Origin: a virus
Reading direction: 5' to 3' (one strand)
Virus record (IMG/VR): IMGVR_UViG_3300005747_000802
Span: 1 to 47,144 of that record
Length of the DNA stretch: 47,144 nucleotides
Shown: piece by piece, positions 36,101 to 46,400 of the stretch
Layout: the number at the start of each line of letters is the position of its first letter
Position numbering within the stretch: the first letter of the stretch is position 1
The notes under the pieces: generated by a model
The model's input: the letters and a program-made list of their open reading frames with translations, nothing else
What the model was told of the DNA's origin: nothing
The model's database searches: none
Translations under genes and position numbers: made by a program

Positions 36101-39100
36101 CTGTGGTTGGGTTTTTATACTCTATTGTTTTGCTTTCAGTATCAGAAAATAAAGCCATTGAGAATAGCTCAGCTGCAGTATCATCTAATCTTTTAAAAGA
36201 ATTAGCTGAGTCTTTTCTTTTAAATAAAGCTTTGGTATCTCTTTGTACTAAACCATCGTGAACTGCAAAATCTAATTTACTAAATACATACTTTGCAAAT
36301 TCTGGATTCTCTCTGTACTGCTCACTACTAAACATAGGATTGTATCGAAGCATTTCAGAAAGCATCTGAACTTCATACATATCTATATAACTATCCATAG
36401 TGTCAGTATAGAATGTCTGTATTCCTTCTAAGTCATTGTTGTCTAATAACTCAAGAAGTTGTACATAATTATCTTCTTCACTTAATATTTTATTAAGCTT
36501 CATTAATTGTTCGTAAATATAAGAAGGGTATATTTTATCATAAATTTGCTTACCTTCTGCATTCAAGAAAGTAGACTCTGTTAAATGAGGGTTAAATACA
36601 GCATTATATCTAGCAACTCTTTTAGACATACCTATAATGTTAACATCTTTAACATTTTGGTCTTTTTCTGATTTAGTAAATAAACCAGCTACACTATTTA
36701 TAGTATTACCAGAACTTGCGACAGTGTTAATTAAATCATGGAATGGAGTTACACTTTCTTTTCCTTCTACTGCAAATATAGACTCTATACTTCCTTTGTA
36801 GGTATTGTAAAAATTATTTAAGAAAGCATCTTCTTTTATTAATTTTGAACCATCTCTGTCTAAAAGACTCCATTTAATATAATTAAGTTCTAAATTTATG
36901 CCCAAGTCTTTGTAGACTTTTTTAATATCTAAAGCCTTTTTAGAAAGCTCTTTTGATGTATTAACAGGTTTTTCTAGTATTTGTTTTATTTTTAATACCT
37001 TAGATAATACGTATTCTTTTCTGTCACTTTGCCCTTCTAGTATATTAGTATGCTCATTACTCCACTCTTGTACTTGTGTGTCATCTACTCCCTTAGAATT
37101 AGAATGGTACATAGAGGTAGTCCTTGTCTTAGGATCCATCTCTACCATATACATATTTCCTTTTATCTTATAAAAGGTAGAAATAAAGTCATTAAATAAA
37201 GGAGAGTTTTCTAACTCACTTATATTTCTAGCTTCAATCAAATCTTCTACTAAAGCAACAGTCATATTTAACTCATCAGCTATATCTTTTACTAAATTGT
37301 TATATACATCTTTAGAAACATTATCTGCAGTAGCTAATATTCTAAACTTGTCTAATAACTGAGGTTTAGGAGTGCCTACTAAATTTCTTTCAAGATACTG
37401 GTAAGTTTGGAAAGGGTCTATACTAAATTTATAAATATCTTTTTCAGGTAAACCTAAACTATAAATATCTGCATAAGCTTGTGTAAATCCTAAATAAGTT
37501 TTCATTCTTTTAGACAAAGTACCAAAACCACCAGTCTCCCAAATACTTTTTTGAAATCTTACAAAATCTCCATCATCTTCATCTATGTCATCTTCTATTT
37601 GTGTATCATAAAGTTTTAATTTCATAGATACATCTTTTCTTATCTCTTCTTTTATTGTATCCAAAGATAATAAAAATTGATAATCTTTAAATTTTCCTTT
37701 TGATTCTATGTAAGCTACCTTATTAGTTACATCATTTGTATCATAAGATGATGGGTCTAGTTTTTTTACCATCTCATCATAAGCTTCGTCAAAAGACTTG
37801 ACAGATACTTTATTAGTAGAATTTGTTTTAGCTGATTCATATAGCATTTGAGCAATACCACTTACTACTATATTACTCATTCTGTTATTTAAAAATATGT
37901 AATCAGGTCTAACTACTCCATCTGTACCTTTTCTATTTACATTACTTCCATATACTTTGAAAGCAGGATTTTTTCTAATAACAGAATTAGCCTTAGGTTG
38001 AGCATTTTTAAAATCTCCATTGTAAATATCATTGTAAAGTGTAGATAAACCAGAAGACATCACTTTGTCTATAAGGTCTAAGAATAACAAATATAATTTT
38101 TTAAGACCTTTTGCTTCTGCTATTTTTTGTTTTTTAACATCTTTTTTAATAGCTTCTTTTGCAAAATCATCTGACATTTGCTCTTCTAGCCATAACAAAG
38201 ATAATTCTTTGTTAGAAATTTTAGCAGGTCTACCTAGCTCACCACTAATAATATCTTTAAGATCTTTTAATTGTTGAGCTGTAGGTTTGCCAAATTTCTT
38301 AGCTGCTTCTTTATAATAGTAAGCCTGCTCTTCTTCAGATAAATACATTCTAAATACTGCGTGAAAAGCTTCGTGGTATTTAACAGAGCTATTTATTTTA
38401 TCTTTTAGGTAAATAACACTATTAAAAAACATACCTAAGGCATTACCACCTTTAAGAACATTTTCTAATCTTCTTACAGGTATACCTAATATCTCACTAA
38501 GTCTTTGTGCAGCTTCTTCCCTAGTTTCAAACTTTCCAAATCCTTCTGTAGTAAATGGAGTCTCATCATCTTCAGCTACTTCTATTTCTGGAGCATCTGA
38601 TTGTTTATCCTCATCTTTTTTAGACTCTTCTTCAGAAGTTTCTACTGGTTTAGTTCTTTTAAAATCTACGAGCTGACCAACTGAATCAATTATTTCATCT
38701 AAAGTTTCACTACTTTGTGTATTATTAACTATAAAACCTGTCCTATCTAGAAACTCAGTAAGGCTACTTAATAGCTCTAGTCCTTCTATAACATTTTCAT
38801 TGTTATCGGCATCAAGGTTAGCCATTACTGTATCTAATATTTTTTGTATACTAGCTACAGGCCCATCATCTTCTTTTTTAACTGGAGGTTCAGATTCTAC
38901 TTTAGGCTGTGGCTTAGGCTTAGCTGTAGGTTTAGCAGCTTGTTTTTGTAACTCTGAATGCTTTTTCTTACCCTTTTTATAATTAATAGAATTAGGTTTT
39001 ACTTGTAATTCATTTCGTAAATCTGAAGATATAGACATCTTGTCCACTTCGTAAGTTTCTTCTGTAACTCTTTCAAAATCTGTAAGCTCTACTTCATACC

Positions 39101-42100
39101 CAGGATTTTCTTTATTACCTGCAATAAGAGATTGAAGAACTTTTAAGTGCTGTTTGAAAACTGTATTATAATCTTCTAAATTATTTATATCTCCTAAATC
39201 TATAATTAAGGAAGAACTTTCTTTAGATAGCTCATTAAGAATATTGTTATACTGTACTTCTTCATCAAATGATGTTACTTTACCATTTACTTTTTCACCT
39301 AATAGCTCATTTGCAACATACATTATTTTAACACCACTTGGAGTGTTAACAGCCATAAGCTTAGACGACTTACCATTTACAAAAACATTTGTGGCTGTTT
39401 TGTTTTGATAAGTAGATGAGTTTTTTTCCTTATAGGAAGCTCTAAACTGGATATTAGCTAATCTTTTACTTGCAACATTATCCTTCCAGTTTTTGTTATC
39501 AACTGCTAATCTTATTTTAACAAAACTAAGTCTTTCGTCTTTTCCAGATACAACTACTCCTACAGGAGCACCATTCACTGTAACTTCTGTATCAGATAAA
39601 GAAACAAGCTCATCTCCTTTCCTACTAAATAAGTCTGTTATTTTTTCTAATATACCATTATAAATAGCTTCTACTGTTTCTTCTTCTGTTTTAGCTACAT
39701 AAGGTACTTGTAAAAATGGTATATGGTAAGAATTTCCTAATTTAATAACACCTCTAAGTTGATTAGAATCTGACTTGTTAGTCATACTACCTATTAATGA
39801 AGATCTTCTTGTTTTTACTTTATTACCTTTAATACTAGTAGTAGATAAAAAGATACTTAATTTGTTTAACTCTTCAGCATCAGCTTTTTTATCTAGTTTC
39901 TGAGGTGTCTCACTACCTTCTCTCCAGGCATATACAACAGTTTCTGATTTGTTTGTAACGTATATAGTTTTGCCAAATCCTAAATCTATACCATGAGTAG
40001 TTGGTTCGTATTTATCTCTTAGTAGAGGTTGTTCTGATTTGTCATAAATAGTACTAAAGCCAGAGTGTTGTAAGTTTAAAACTTTTGTTAAGTATTTTTC
40101 TACCCTAGAAACATCACCTGTCTTTTCTAATTCTTTCTTAGAAGTTTCCCAAATGTCATTAAGAGCTAAATAGTTAGCTACGAAAGCTTCTCCTTCTGGT
40201 GTAAACTCAAAAGTTTCTGGATCAACTAATGGGTTTTTTTCATTTTGAATTAAAGCTAATAAATTTTTATCTGTAAGGTCTAATGCTCCACCTTTCTTAT
40301 GTTCAAATCTATTAGGGTCTAATAATCCTCCTATAAGAACTTGACCTTGAGCTTTGGCAGGATTATCTCCTAGTATTTTAGAAAAATCAATATATACTTC
40401 TACTCTTCTACCAAGTCTATTTCCTGCTTTAATTTTAAACTTAGGGTGTTCCCATTCAGAATCTGTTAACTCTACTTCTTCCCCTAATCTTACAGATATA
40501 ACATTACTTCTTTCACTATCTGTTAATTCATATAAGAAAGCATGAATAGCCTTTTGAGCAGCAGCTTTTTGCTCTTCTGTGAGATATTTATTATATATCT
40601 CAGCTAGTTTAGAATTACCTATGTAGAATTTATTTTTATTATCTTTTTCTTCTTTTCTTAATTTACTTAACTCTTCTTTAATTCTTTTTAATTCTTCAGA
40701 TAATTTTTTTGAATTAGCTTTAGAAGTAGCAGTATTTAAATTATTTAAAAGTTTAATAGCTTTTTCGTAGATATTCTTTAGTAGTAATAGCTTGGCAGCT
40801 TTAGCTAGAGAAGTATTATTTTCTACTTTTTGTCTCTGTTCTTTAAACCAATTTAAAACTCCTGCTTCATCTAAAGAAGAAGCTTCTGGATTTTGTTCCA
40901 TAGCTTCTTTAGCATTGTTGATGTTTTCTTGCTGTTGATCTATCTTTTTATCATGAGCTTCTAAATCTTTAGAAATCTCTTGGTACTCCAGCATCAAATC
41001 TACATTTACATTTCTAATAGTAAGTAGATTATTTAATTCTTTTTTACCTTCTTTAGATTTTTCAACAGCTTCTATAGCTTTAGACATAGCTCTATAGGCT
41101 TTAATAGCTGCCTTTTCAGAGTTATCTAAATCTTTAGTGTCTTCTTTTTTAAGTAACTTTTCTAAATCCTTTTTTTCCATCAAGAATAAATCTGCTACTT
41201 TTTGTTTTACATTTTCTTCTACATTATTTTTGTATTGCTCATCTGTAAGCTCTGCTGTACTTGTATCTATGTTATCCATTAATACATCTACTATATCTTG
41301 AGGCATAATAGAAACATAAGCATCATTTACTTTTAATTTTAATGCAGAGTTGTTTATTTCTCTATTAGTTTCTCCTTGATACTCACTGTTAAATACATCT
41401 CTATAAATAGGAGCTAATGTATTTTTAATTAAGTCATTTGTAATATCAATAGCTTTCTTATTAAGTTCTTCTACTACAATAGCATTTGTAATAAGTTCTC
41501 TACTAATAGTATCTGCATTTTTTAAATATCCAAGTTTATTCTCTAGTTGAGTTTTTAATTCAGATATTTGATCTATTTTATTACTAACATACCTAGCTCT
41601 CTCTTTAGATTCTTTTTCAAGTTGGGCATCTGTTTTATTTTTGTTAGGGTCTATTAACTCAGAAGATTCTGTCTCAGCATCTAAAGCTTTAGGATTAATT
41701 AACAAAGACTCTCTTATTTCTGCACCTGTACTATTTTCAAGTATTGCTATAGTTTCTTTAAAATCATCTAGTTTTCCAGCTTCTGCAAAAGTAATAATAT
41801 CATTTACTAGCTGCCCTGTTGTATTTACAGCTAAAGATACATCTTCTTGGTTAGCTTCATTTCTTTCTATATCATTCTCATAAGAAGAGTGGATAACAGC
41901 TCCTTTATATAAATTTTTAAAACTAGAACTTTCAATTATTTTATTTAAAGCAGTAACTTGTCCTCCAGCTTGTGCTCTTTCTTGCTTAATTTCAGAAACA
42001 GTTTCCATTACACCACCTGCCCACAAAGGACCACTAGCTCCAAGAACTTTTGATACGTTAGGGCTACCTACCATACCTGTAAATAAACCAGCTATACCCT

Positions 42101-43454
42101 CTTCCCAAGCATGGTCAAAATCTGTATAAGTATCTACAGCAGACTGTAAATACTGCCCTATAATGTCATTTGTAAAAGATAGGCCTTCTCCATCATTAGC
42201 TCTTAAAAGAATTTCTGAAGAGTAGTTATTAATAACTCCTTGTTGCATTTCTTCGTTAAATTCCATTAAAGGATTACCAAGAACTCTTAAAGCAGTTACA
42301 GTTTTTCTTTTTAAATTATTCTCTGCTAATTCATAACCTGTTTTAGTAGAACCTTTTATTAGTCCTAGTCCTAATTTATCTTTTGCTTTTCTCTTTAAAT
42401 CTCCAACTATAGAATTAGGCCCTAAAATTTTATCTATACTAGTACCTTTAGTTAAAGGTTTTAATAATGTTTTAAATTGTACAAAATTAGAAATACTAAG
42501 TAAGCCTACATTCATACCAAACTGAACATTAGCCTTTTGAGTAGACAGTCTTTCAGCATCTTCTGGACTATACCCTTGAGATATTAATTCATTGTAAAAT
42601 TCTTCTTTTCCATGGATGGCTTCTATTCTACCTTCACCTACTGCAGAACCCATAAGACCAGCTCCTTGAGAAGCTAAGTTGATTCCACTTAATGTTTTAC
42701 TAGTAGTTTCTAATTCCTTTAAAATATCAGCAGCTATTTTAGGTTGTTGTTGTCCTAATTTAAATAAATCATCTCCATTTTTTACACCATACTCAGCATA
42801 TTTTTTAACTAAGTCATCTGTTACTTTACCTCCATTCTTAGTTAGAGCTTTTCCTAACTGACCTGCTAATCTTTTACTAAATGCTTTTGTTAAACCTGCA
42901 TAGGCAGCTCCAGAAGTAGCCACCATAGATAAACCTGCTCCAATGGTAAAACCCATATTTTTATAAATAGTATCTGCCCAAAAGTTAGCAGTACCTAGCC
43001 TTTGATACCAAGGAGTATCTCTCTCTTCTCTAGTATAATATAGAGGATTATTTTTTTCTACTGATTTTTGCCATTTAGACATTAAGTTAGAAAAACTATT
43101 ATCTACTAATTTATTAGCATCCCAATTAAGTAAACTTTCTCCAATAGCAAAGGCTGTTCCAATAGTAGAATCAAAAAAAGTAGAAGCAGCTAGAGTACCC
43201 ATTTGTAAAGTAGCTCTTCCCCATTTTTCTCCTGCTGTCTGAGCTAAAGCTCTCTGATCTTGAGAATAACCTAAATTACTAGGATTCCAGTCTATACCTT
43301 TTTCTAAAAAGGTTTGCTGCTCTTCTAATGACATACTTCCAGTCAAGTTAAAAGCATTTCCTTCTAAAAACCCTTGTTGCATTAAACTATTAGGGACAAT
43401 AGCTGAATTAGGTTGTAAGTTTTTTGATTTTAAAAGATTTAATAAATCACTCAT
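30153..43454 (-). CDS. giant virion RNA polymerase-like polyprotein, with zincin and YpsA/SLOG-like domains
   Basis: 4433 residues, one uninterrupted frame of 13.3 kb. (a) Residues 1-480: hydrophobic, Ala/Gly-rich segments (for example 167-191), like phage ejection proteins. (b) About 480-1000: charged coiled coils. (c) A Lys/Pro linker near 1505-1530, then a zincin motif YHEAFHAVF (His1694, Glu1695, His1698). (d) About 2500-3300: RNA polymerase-like region with RIPTQDKHS, GNMIHLPFEVVKLSGADFDID; the DFDID loop (Asp3191, Asp3193, Asp3195) is the metal-binding signature of the double-psi beta-barrel RNAP of crAss-like phages (phi14:2 gp66 type). (e) About 4205-4345: a Rossmann domain with VISGGQTGADR, of the YpsA/molybdenum-carrier (SLOG) group. 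Probably packaged and injected to transcribe early genes. Confidence 0.88.
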   Translation of the reverse strand: MSDLLNLLKSKNLQPNSAIVPNSLMQQGFLEGNAFNLTGSMSLEEQQTFLEKGIDWNPSNLGYSQDQRALAQTAGEKWGRATLQMGTLAASTFFDSTIGTAFAIGESLLNWDANKLVDNSFSNLMSKWQKSVEKNNPLYYTREERDTPWYQRLGTANFWADTIYKNMGFTIGAGLSMVATSGAAYAGLTKAFSKRLAGQLGKALTKNGGKVTDDLVKKYAEYGVKNGDDLFKLGQQQPKIAADILKELETTSKTLSGINLASQGAGLMGSAVGEGRIEAIHGKEEFYNELISQGYSPEDAERLSTQKANVQFGMNVGLLSISNFVQFKTLLKPLTKGTSIDKILGPNSIVGDLKRKAKDKLGLGLIKGSTKTGYELAENNLKRKTVTALRVLGNPLMEFNEEMQQGVINNYSSEILLRANDGEGLSFTNDIIGQYLQSAVDTYTDFDHAWEEGIAGLFTGMVGSPNVSKVLGASGPLWAGGVMETVSEIKQERAQAGGQVTALNKIIESSSFKNLYKGAVIHSSYENDIERNEANQEDVSLAVNTTGQLVNDIITFAEAGKLDDFKETIAILENSTGAEIRESLLINPKALDAETESSELIDPNKNKTDAQLEKESKERARYVSNKIDQISELKTQLENKLGYLKNADTISRELITNAIVVEELNKKAIDITNDLIKNTLAPIYRDVFNSEYQGETNREINNSALKLKVNDAYVSIMPQDIVDVLMDNIDTSTAELTDEQYKNNVEENVKQKVADLFLMEKKDLEKLLKKEDTKDLDNSEKAAIKAYRAMSKAIEAVEKSKEGKKELNNLLTIRNVNVDLMLEYQEISKDLEAHDKKIDQQQENINNAKEAMEQNPEASSLDEAGVLNWFKEQRQKVENNTSLAKAAKLLLLKNIYEKAIKLLNNLNTATSKANSKKLSEELKRIKEELSKLRKEEKDNKNKFYIGNSKLAEIYNKYLTEEQKAAAQKAIHAFLYELTDSERSNVISVRLGEEVELTDSEWEHPKFKIKAGNRLGRRVEVYIDFSKILGDNPAKAQGQVLIGGLLDPNRFEHKKGGALDLTDKNLLALIQNEKNPLVDPETFEFTPEGEAFVANYLALNDIWETSKKELEKTGDVSRVEKYLTKVLNLQHSGFSTIYDKSEQPLLRDKYEPTTHGIDLGFGKTIYVTNKSETVVYAWREGSETPQKLDKKADAEELNKLSIFLSTTSIKGNKVKTRRSSLIGSMTNKSDSNQLRGVIKLGNSYHIPFLQVPYVAKTEEETVEAIYNGILEKITDLFSRKGDELVSLSDTEVTVNGAPVGVVVSGKDERLSFVKIRLAVDNKNWKDNVASKRLANIQFRASYKEKNSSTYQNKTATNVFVNGKSSKLMAVNTPSGVKIMYVANELLGEKVNGKVTSFDEEVQYNNILNELSKESSSLIIDLGDINNLEDYNTVFKQHLKVLQSLIAGNKENPGYEVELTDFERVTEETYEVDKMSISSDLRNELQVKPNSINYKKGKKKHSELQKQAAKPTAKPKPQPKVESEPPVKKEDDGPVASIQKILDTVMANLDADNNENVIEGLELLSSLTEFLDRTGFIVNNTQSSETLDEIIDSVGQLVDFKRTKPVETSEEESKKDEDKQSDAPEIEVAEDDETPFTTEGFGKFETREEAAQRLSEILGIPVRRLENVLKGGNALGMFFNSVIYLKDKINSSVKYHEAFHAVFRMYLSEEEQAYYYKEAAKKFGKPTAQQLKDLKDIISGELGRPAKISNKELSLLWLEEQMSDDFAKEAIKKDVKKQKIAEAKGLKKLYLLFLDLIDKVMSSGLSTLYNDIYNGDFKNAQPKANSVIRKNPAFKVYGSNVNRKGTDGVVRPDYIFLNNRMSNIVVSGIAQMLYESAKTNSTNKVSVKSFDEAYDEMVKKLDPSSYDTNDVTNKVAYIESKGKFKDYQFLLSLDTIKEEIRKDVSMKLKLYDTQIEDDIDEDDGDFVRFQKSIWETGGFGTLSKRMKTYLGFTQAYADIYSLGLPEKDIYKFSIDPFQTYQYLERNLVGTPKPQLLDKFRILATADNVSKDVYNNLVKDIADELNMTVALVEDLIEARNISELENSPLFNDFISTFYKIKGNMYMVEMDPKTRTTSMYHSNSKGVDDTQVQEWSNEHTNILEGQSDRKEYVLSKVLKIKQILEKPVNTSKELSKKALDIKKVYKDLGINLELNYIKWSLLDRDGSKLIKEDAFLNNFYNTYKGSIESIFAVEGKESVTPFHDLINTVASSGNTINSVAGLFTKSEKDQNVKDVNIIGMSKRVARYNAVFNPHLTESTFLNAEGKQIYDKIYPSYIYEQLMKLNKILSEEDNYVQLLELLDNNDLEGIQTFYTDTMDSYIDMYEVQMLSEMLRYNPMFSSEQYRENPEFAKYVFSKLDFAVHDGLVQRDTKALFKRKDSANSFKRLDDTAAELFSMALFSDTESKTIEYKNPTTGEVIKQKLRWVHLGQNEGKSTVLSVLMPADIYITESKKSPIFLNETGAQEMFSLLSHEIASIKRVRKEVEILNGDDEVKKSKIKYSPDYHGKIDETTGLIDINTARGNKFFNFPAEFEDLLSKDTFDLDTKLDNENTVKEQLDQYLSQEYSQYEKDLIDSGLMNSEYKSDTIPMSYIGNGQVNLSKLREYFVTDFLNSFKFNLYIHGNYAAKFKNHENVIKRNAELIANGPSMHVGNVKYAIVESQEELISAFEATRHGVDKELIDSDKQKPVDSTDAQSIGTVSFLTKYLRALGKVTNTVEKVLTKIDKGLDLVTPLSSQELKTLETNNATLQPKKIVQGDMFSYIKTSLHTLTISQVAKLKQTDITEEELLEAWKNKKYDVIFNNIFEPLPGKEVLYDLLQKQYRQELDFITFDSAVKTFKSNINKVDNGRVDLSLVQELSSSTIREQVNTDGFKVEVVDGSQKSQLIWTEQDQIMTAYFMDQDTNPTELQKAFLQIQQERIKQGLEEVKIPSLFNIDIDGNLVDPNWEQLMSSMRASMEQSTEDPLMSILFQGLQGETPKYSMDLPVIQKKYQAMYLSFLSKKVLAHKKAGNKYTLVSDFGIKVQHNSKVITEEEFNKLSEKDKSKVIFVNGEYHLVTKTLGNKTKGNVEHRLRHRVWDDTLNAYVSEVIVSEKVLNKFGLKKGDVIRPEILLQLGVRIPTQDKHSMVVMKIVDTVPSYMGNMIHLPFEVVKLSGADFDIDSLFATAFEWYVNDLQQQVIYGDYLKEKTIDKALEKAHSEYLQYLHEKNVKDNDRYKELFESIKNNLANEYKKELEYLSVNKTFKALMEGNESMFDTLSEFFLQNAEKAQSVGLRKLLKLNERAKELALQQNELYISPAQFSKKYKGQVRDNLKNYKGKNFSEIKGLNQKETNNLLHRLETQLASNEGNKKIAATPASMTIIKDLRTRLENEGKVSVESGKNSFSRNFKRRSRRNILVGAENIGPAALFNVLFQKLRQANFSGGSYFKGNGFKSDTVLSLKTKEEVRINDVISALLSNMTDNANEQDAAVFNLTPSILNIVLSEIGQGVSPEIMLTAAAQEMVAELNNIKSILDSNIKTKKAEEYSKIIKDSKDKKSAMRSIIINSFLSKKGFSKNEIAAFESKGFDSKVIENTNEFYEKLISILNVEEGSISKEEMLENYSIQLAVVDAFLNAEDFSTDFVTPMAQLSSLIKGFKSSFEEIQLEEPLKALGLKVVKKDPEKNTNDINNFVIKEIKESEESGPSEILNLFTNTLLGQEVKAAAALLENSDSFFISKSRFFKSIVNTVTQGFKENYMRFADNAFKVNEAVVSRLMGSHLNLNPEVLFDKSIKVTIDKLREEYPNNKFLKYLLVKPIKFETSNRTMYDVEIDSWTSSNPSFVAELMAELSIIGRNKKGDKDIDSLFPKLISYLMVKNGLTFQNGSYVRYIDPYFLTKTNDRLIKLKDYLSTLNPYGVDKAEIENLLGMPMQQFRYETSLMFSLMKSNEFNLNFIDNATAFKVIKEATDRIEELSTDISEDNKKNSRVFFKDIDSGIVEFHSVTNMKNIEDEDKKEYKNLISTILNSHGIKFNSKTHKIINPTVLKINGGKSAGTYRISKTISYHPTLKGHFVVRDFINNTQLTYKGYFTNNIDESIENAKLVENSTEDVLDFNLNSVSSQYVRTRQFGYNEKVLPYMWSIDNVLKYSEPAVTEETSTTEGGSASGTDYASLAEQYLKESGVKEPKVKSSKQTSEVTKVISGGQTGADRLGLEVAKALGIETGGVAPKGYKTEKGSDTSLKEYGLTEDASSDYNPRTEQNVKSSDATVIFGNVNSAGSKLTVSLLKKNNKPYIVNPTAEELSAFLIDNRVKVLNVAGNRGSKLSEAQIEGYKNILKTALGPVEQVSEVGTSSTPATKIDRNSPEARNLFSKLSGKYSKVLVENNIFELTNNPIQKQRKLMDWADSLGLSPQEVEEEITKCFK

Positions 43455-43457
43455 ATA

Positions 43458-46400
43458 TTATCTTAAGTTTAAATGTACATGCCCATTATGGTAAAATGCT
43501 CCAATTGCATTGGCTATTTTTTTCATTGCTTCCTCATCTTTAGTAGTCCCATCAGCATTTCTAACTACAAAATCTATTGCTCTTCCGTATAAATGGTTAG
43601 AGTTAGGAGCTGCTTCATTGTCTGGGTTTTGCATTAATTGAGCCTGCTCATTTAAACTTCTTAACCCTGATGTTATATCTATGTAAGTATTTTCAGGCAA
43701 GTGCTGTAATGCCATATATAATTGTTGATTTAATACAGGAGCTACAGTTGGGTCAATTCTAAAATTTTCATCCTTAATTTTTACTTTATCGTCAACTCCT
43801 TGTAAAGTAATTGCTGTTGACATAGGAACACTGTTTTCATAGGTTTTGTATATATATTGTTCTCCTGTCTCTGTATTTAAATCTAAAGGTGTATAAGCTA
43901 CTAAAGTCTGTAATAAATCTGTAAGAATTCTATCGTCTAATTTTTCAGTACTCACAGGAGTATTAAAGTCTTGTTTAAGTGTTTGAAGTATCTCACCAGC
44001 GGAACTTGGATTTGCAAGATAGAAAGGGTTTCTAACTATCATTTGAAATGCACTTTCTAAAAGAGCTACTTCTTTTTCACTACCTACTTCTATATTTAAA
44101 GGTACTTTATTATCTCCTATTTTTACAGAGCCTATTAAACTATTTTCTTTGTTTCTTGTCCAGACAATATTTATATCATTTTGAGAGTATGTAGCCCCAT
44201 AAGAATTATCCTCTTTAAATAAACTACTAGAAGAATAACCTTTAGTATCTATATCACTCATAACTTGTTGAGTTCTTTTTAATTCTTCTGCTTTTATTTG
44301 AGTATCTAATTCAGTATCATATATTATTTTTTTAACCATAGCATCAGACATAGGAATTTCTACCCAGTCTGTACTAATACTTTGTTTTTCTAAACCTTGT
44401 TTAGCCTGATTGTATTGATTAGATTTATCATCAATTGGTAAATTAGGAATTCTGACATCAAACATATATTTATCTCTACCTATATCATATCTTACTTGCC
44501 ATTCAAAAATTTCCTCCTTCCCATTAATATTAGTAGTTATTTTTACCCCTTTGCCTTCGTCTAATGAAGTAATATCAACTCCTTTCAGAACATCAAAAAG
44601 ATAATCAGCTTGTTCCTTTTCTAGTTGTTTGTCAGTAGATACTATTCTAAACTCTGAAGCATCTACACTCCTACTTAATAAATCTTTACTTATAAAAGTA
44701 GCTACATTAGTTACTAAATTATTTATAGAAGTGTTGGTAGCATTGTCTGTCAATGCAAAATTAGTTACAGTATAAGAATTGTTATCATAAGTCCTAACAT
44801 CAGTCATGGCTTTTGTCATCTCTTCAAATTCTGCTTGTTTTTGTGGATCCGAAATAATATCTCCAATAGTCAAATTAACAAACTCTTCTTCTACCATATT
44901 TCTTTTAAACTGTTCGTAAGCTGGACCTATTTTATCAATCTCTGCTTGAGTTTCTTCGTCAACTTCTCCTATAAACATATTTGGATCATATAAAGCCTCT
45001 AATCTAAAAGGGCTTTTAAAATCATCCCATTCTTTAGTATAATATTCAGATGTACTAGTATAGTAGTCTTTAAATTCTTCCCAAAATAAAGGATCTTTAG
45101 AAAGGTATCTATATTTAAAATAATCTTCTTCTACAGCTTTTAATTTTTCTTCGTATGTAGCATTTTTTATTTTGTTTTCTATCTCATCTGTTTCTACTCC
45201 AAATCTATCAAATACAGCATTTTTGAAATTTTCTAATATTTTAATATTATTTTCGTAATCTAGACTTGTTTGATTTAAAGTATTATAAGAACTATTATTA
45301 TTTACAAACCCTCTATAACGAGTTACAGCATCATTATATAAAACCTTAGCTTCATTTATATCTTTAATAATTCCATCTTTTATCATAAGATCAAAAGCAC
45401 CTCCTTCTTCTATTAAGTCGTCAAAAGTACTCATAACATTTGCTGTGATAATTCCGTTTTCTATAGTTACATCTATACCTATAGCTCCCATTATTGCAGC
45501 ATTCTCTTCACTTAAGGTTCCAATAAACTTATCAGATTCATCTTTTATCTTCTCATCAATACTTAATTTATGCTCTTCGTATTTTTGGTAAGAAGTAGTT
45601 ACTACATTTTGTAAATCATTTATACTAGTTTTTTCAAAAGCTTTTCCAGTGGATTCTTCTACTGCTTCTATAATTTTACTATCATGCTCTGAATAGACAC
45701 CTTCCTTAACTTCTACAGGAGTCCATATATCTTGCACATTAAACTCTTCATCATCTGAACCTGTCCCTTTTCCTCCTCCTAGTATGTTTCTTTTCTTAGT
45801 CATATCTGTTTTTTCATAAGAAATAAACCTAGATACAGGTTGTAACACATCCATTTGATAATCTTCCCAAGTAGCTTCTCTTCCATAATTATCTAAAAAT
45901 TGTGCTTTATAAAAAAGTACATCGTCATTATTAGAGTTCCATAAACTTTGTCCCATAGAATATCTACCATCTACAGTATTAACTACTACATCCATTATTC
46001 TCTCATAAGTCCTATCCTCTGAGTAAATCTTTGTCTGCTCGTCATATACCTCTATTTTCCCTGTAAGTGTATTTGTTCTATATTTAATACCACTATCTTC
46101 TAAGATACTTGTAGTGTTAGCTCTTACATACTTGTCCAAGAATTCAGATGTATTTTCCATATATGGAACATAATCTAAAAATTGATAGTCTAGTTCAGTT
46201 TTAGAAAAAGCTTGCTTAGGCATTCCATTTTCATTATAGAAATTATGAACACCTTGGTCTAACTTACCTGTTTTCTTCTTCTCTTGATAAAATGGTGTCC
46301 ATACTTTAACATCCTCATTTATGGCAGCAACTCTTTCATCTTGCATAATAGATGAAGTCAAAGCAGTTATTTTTCCTTTAGATACATTTCCAGTAGCATA

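Noticed and set aside
38880-38950. Intein or intron boundary in the RNAP-like gene at the Lys/Pro-rich segment
   Set aside because: The segment reads as a flexible linker; no intein Cys/Ser start, HN-Cys end or homing endonuclease motif is visible.
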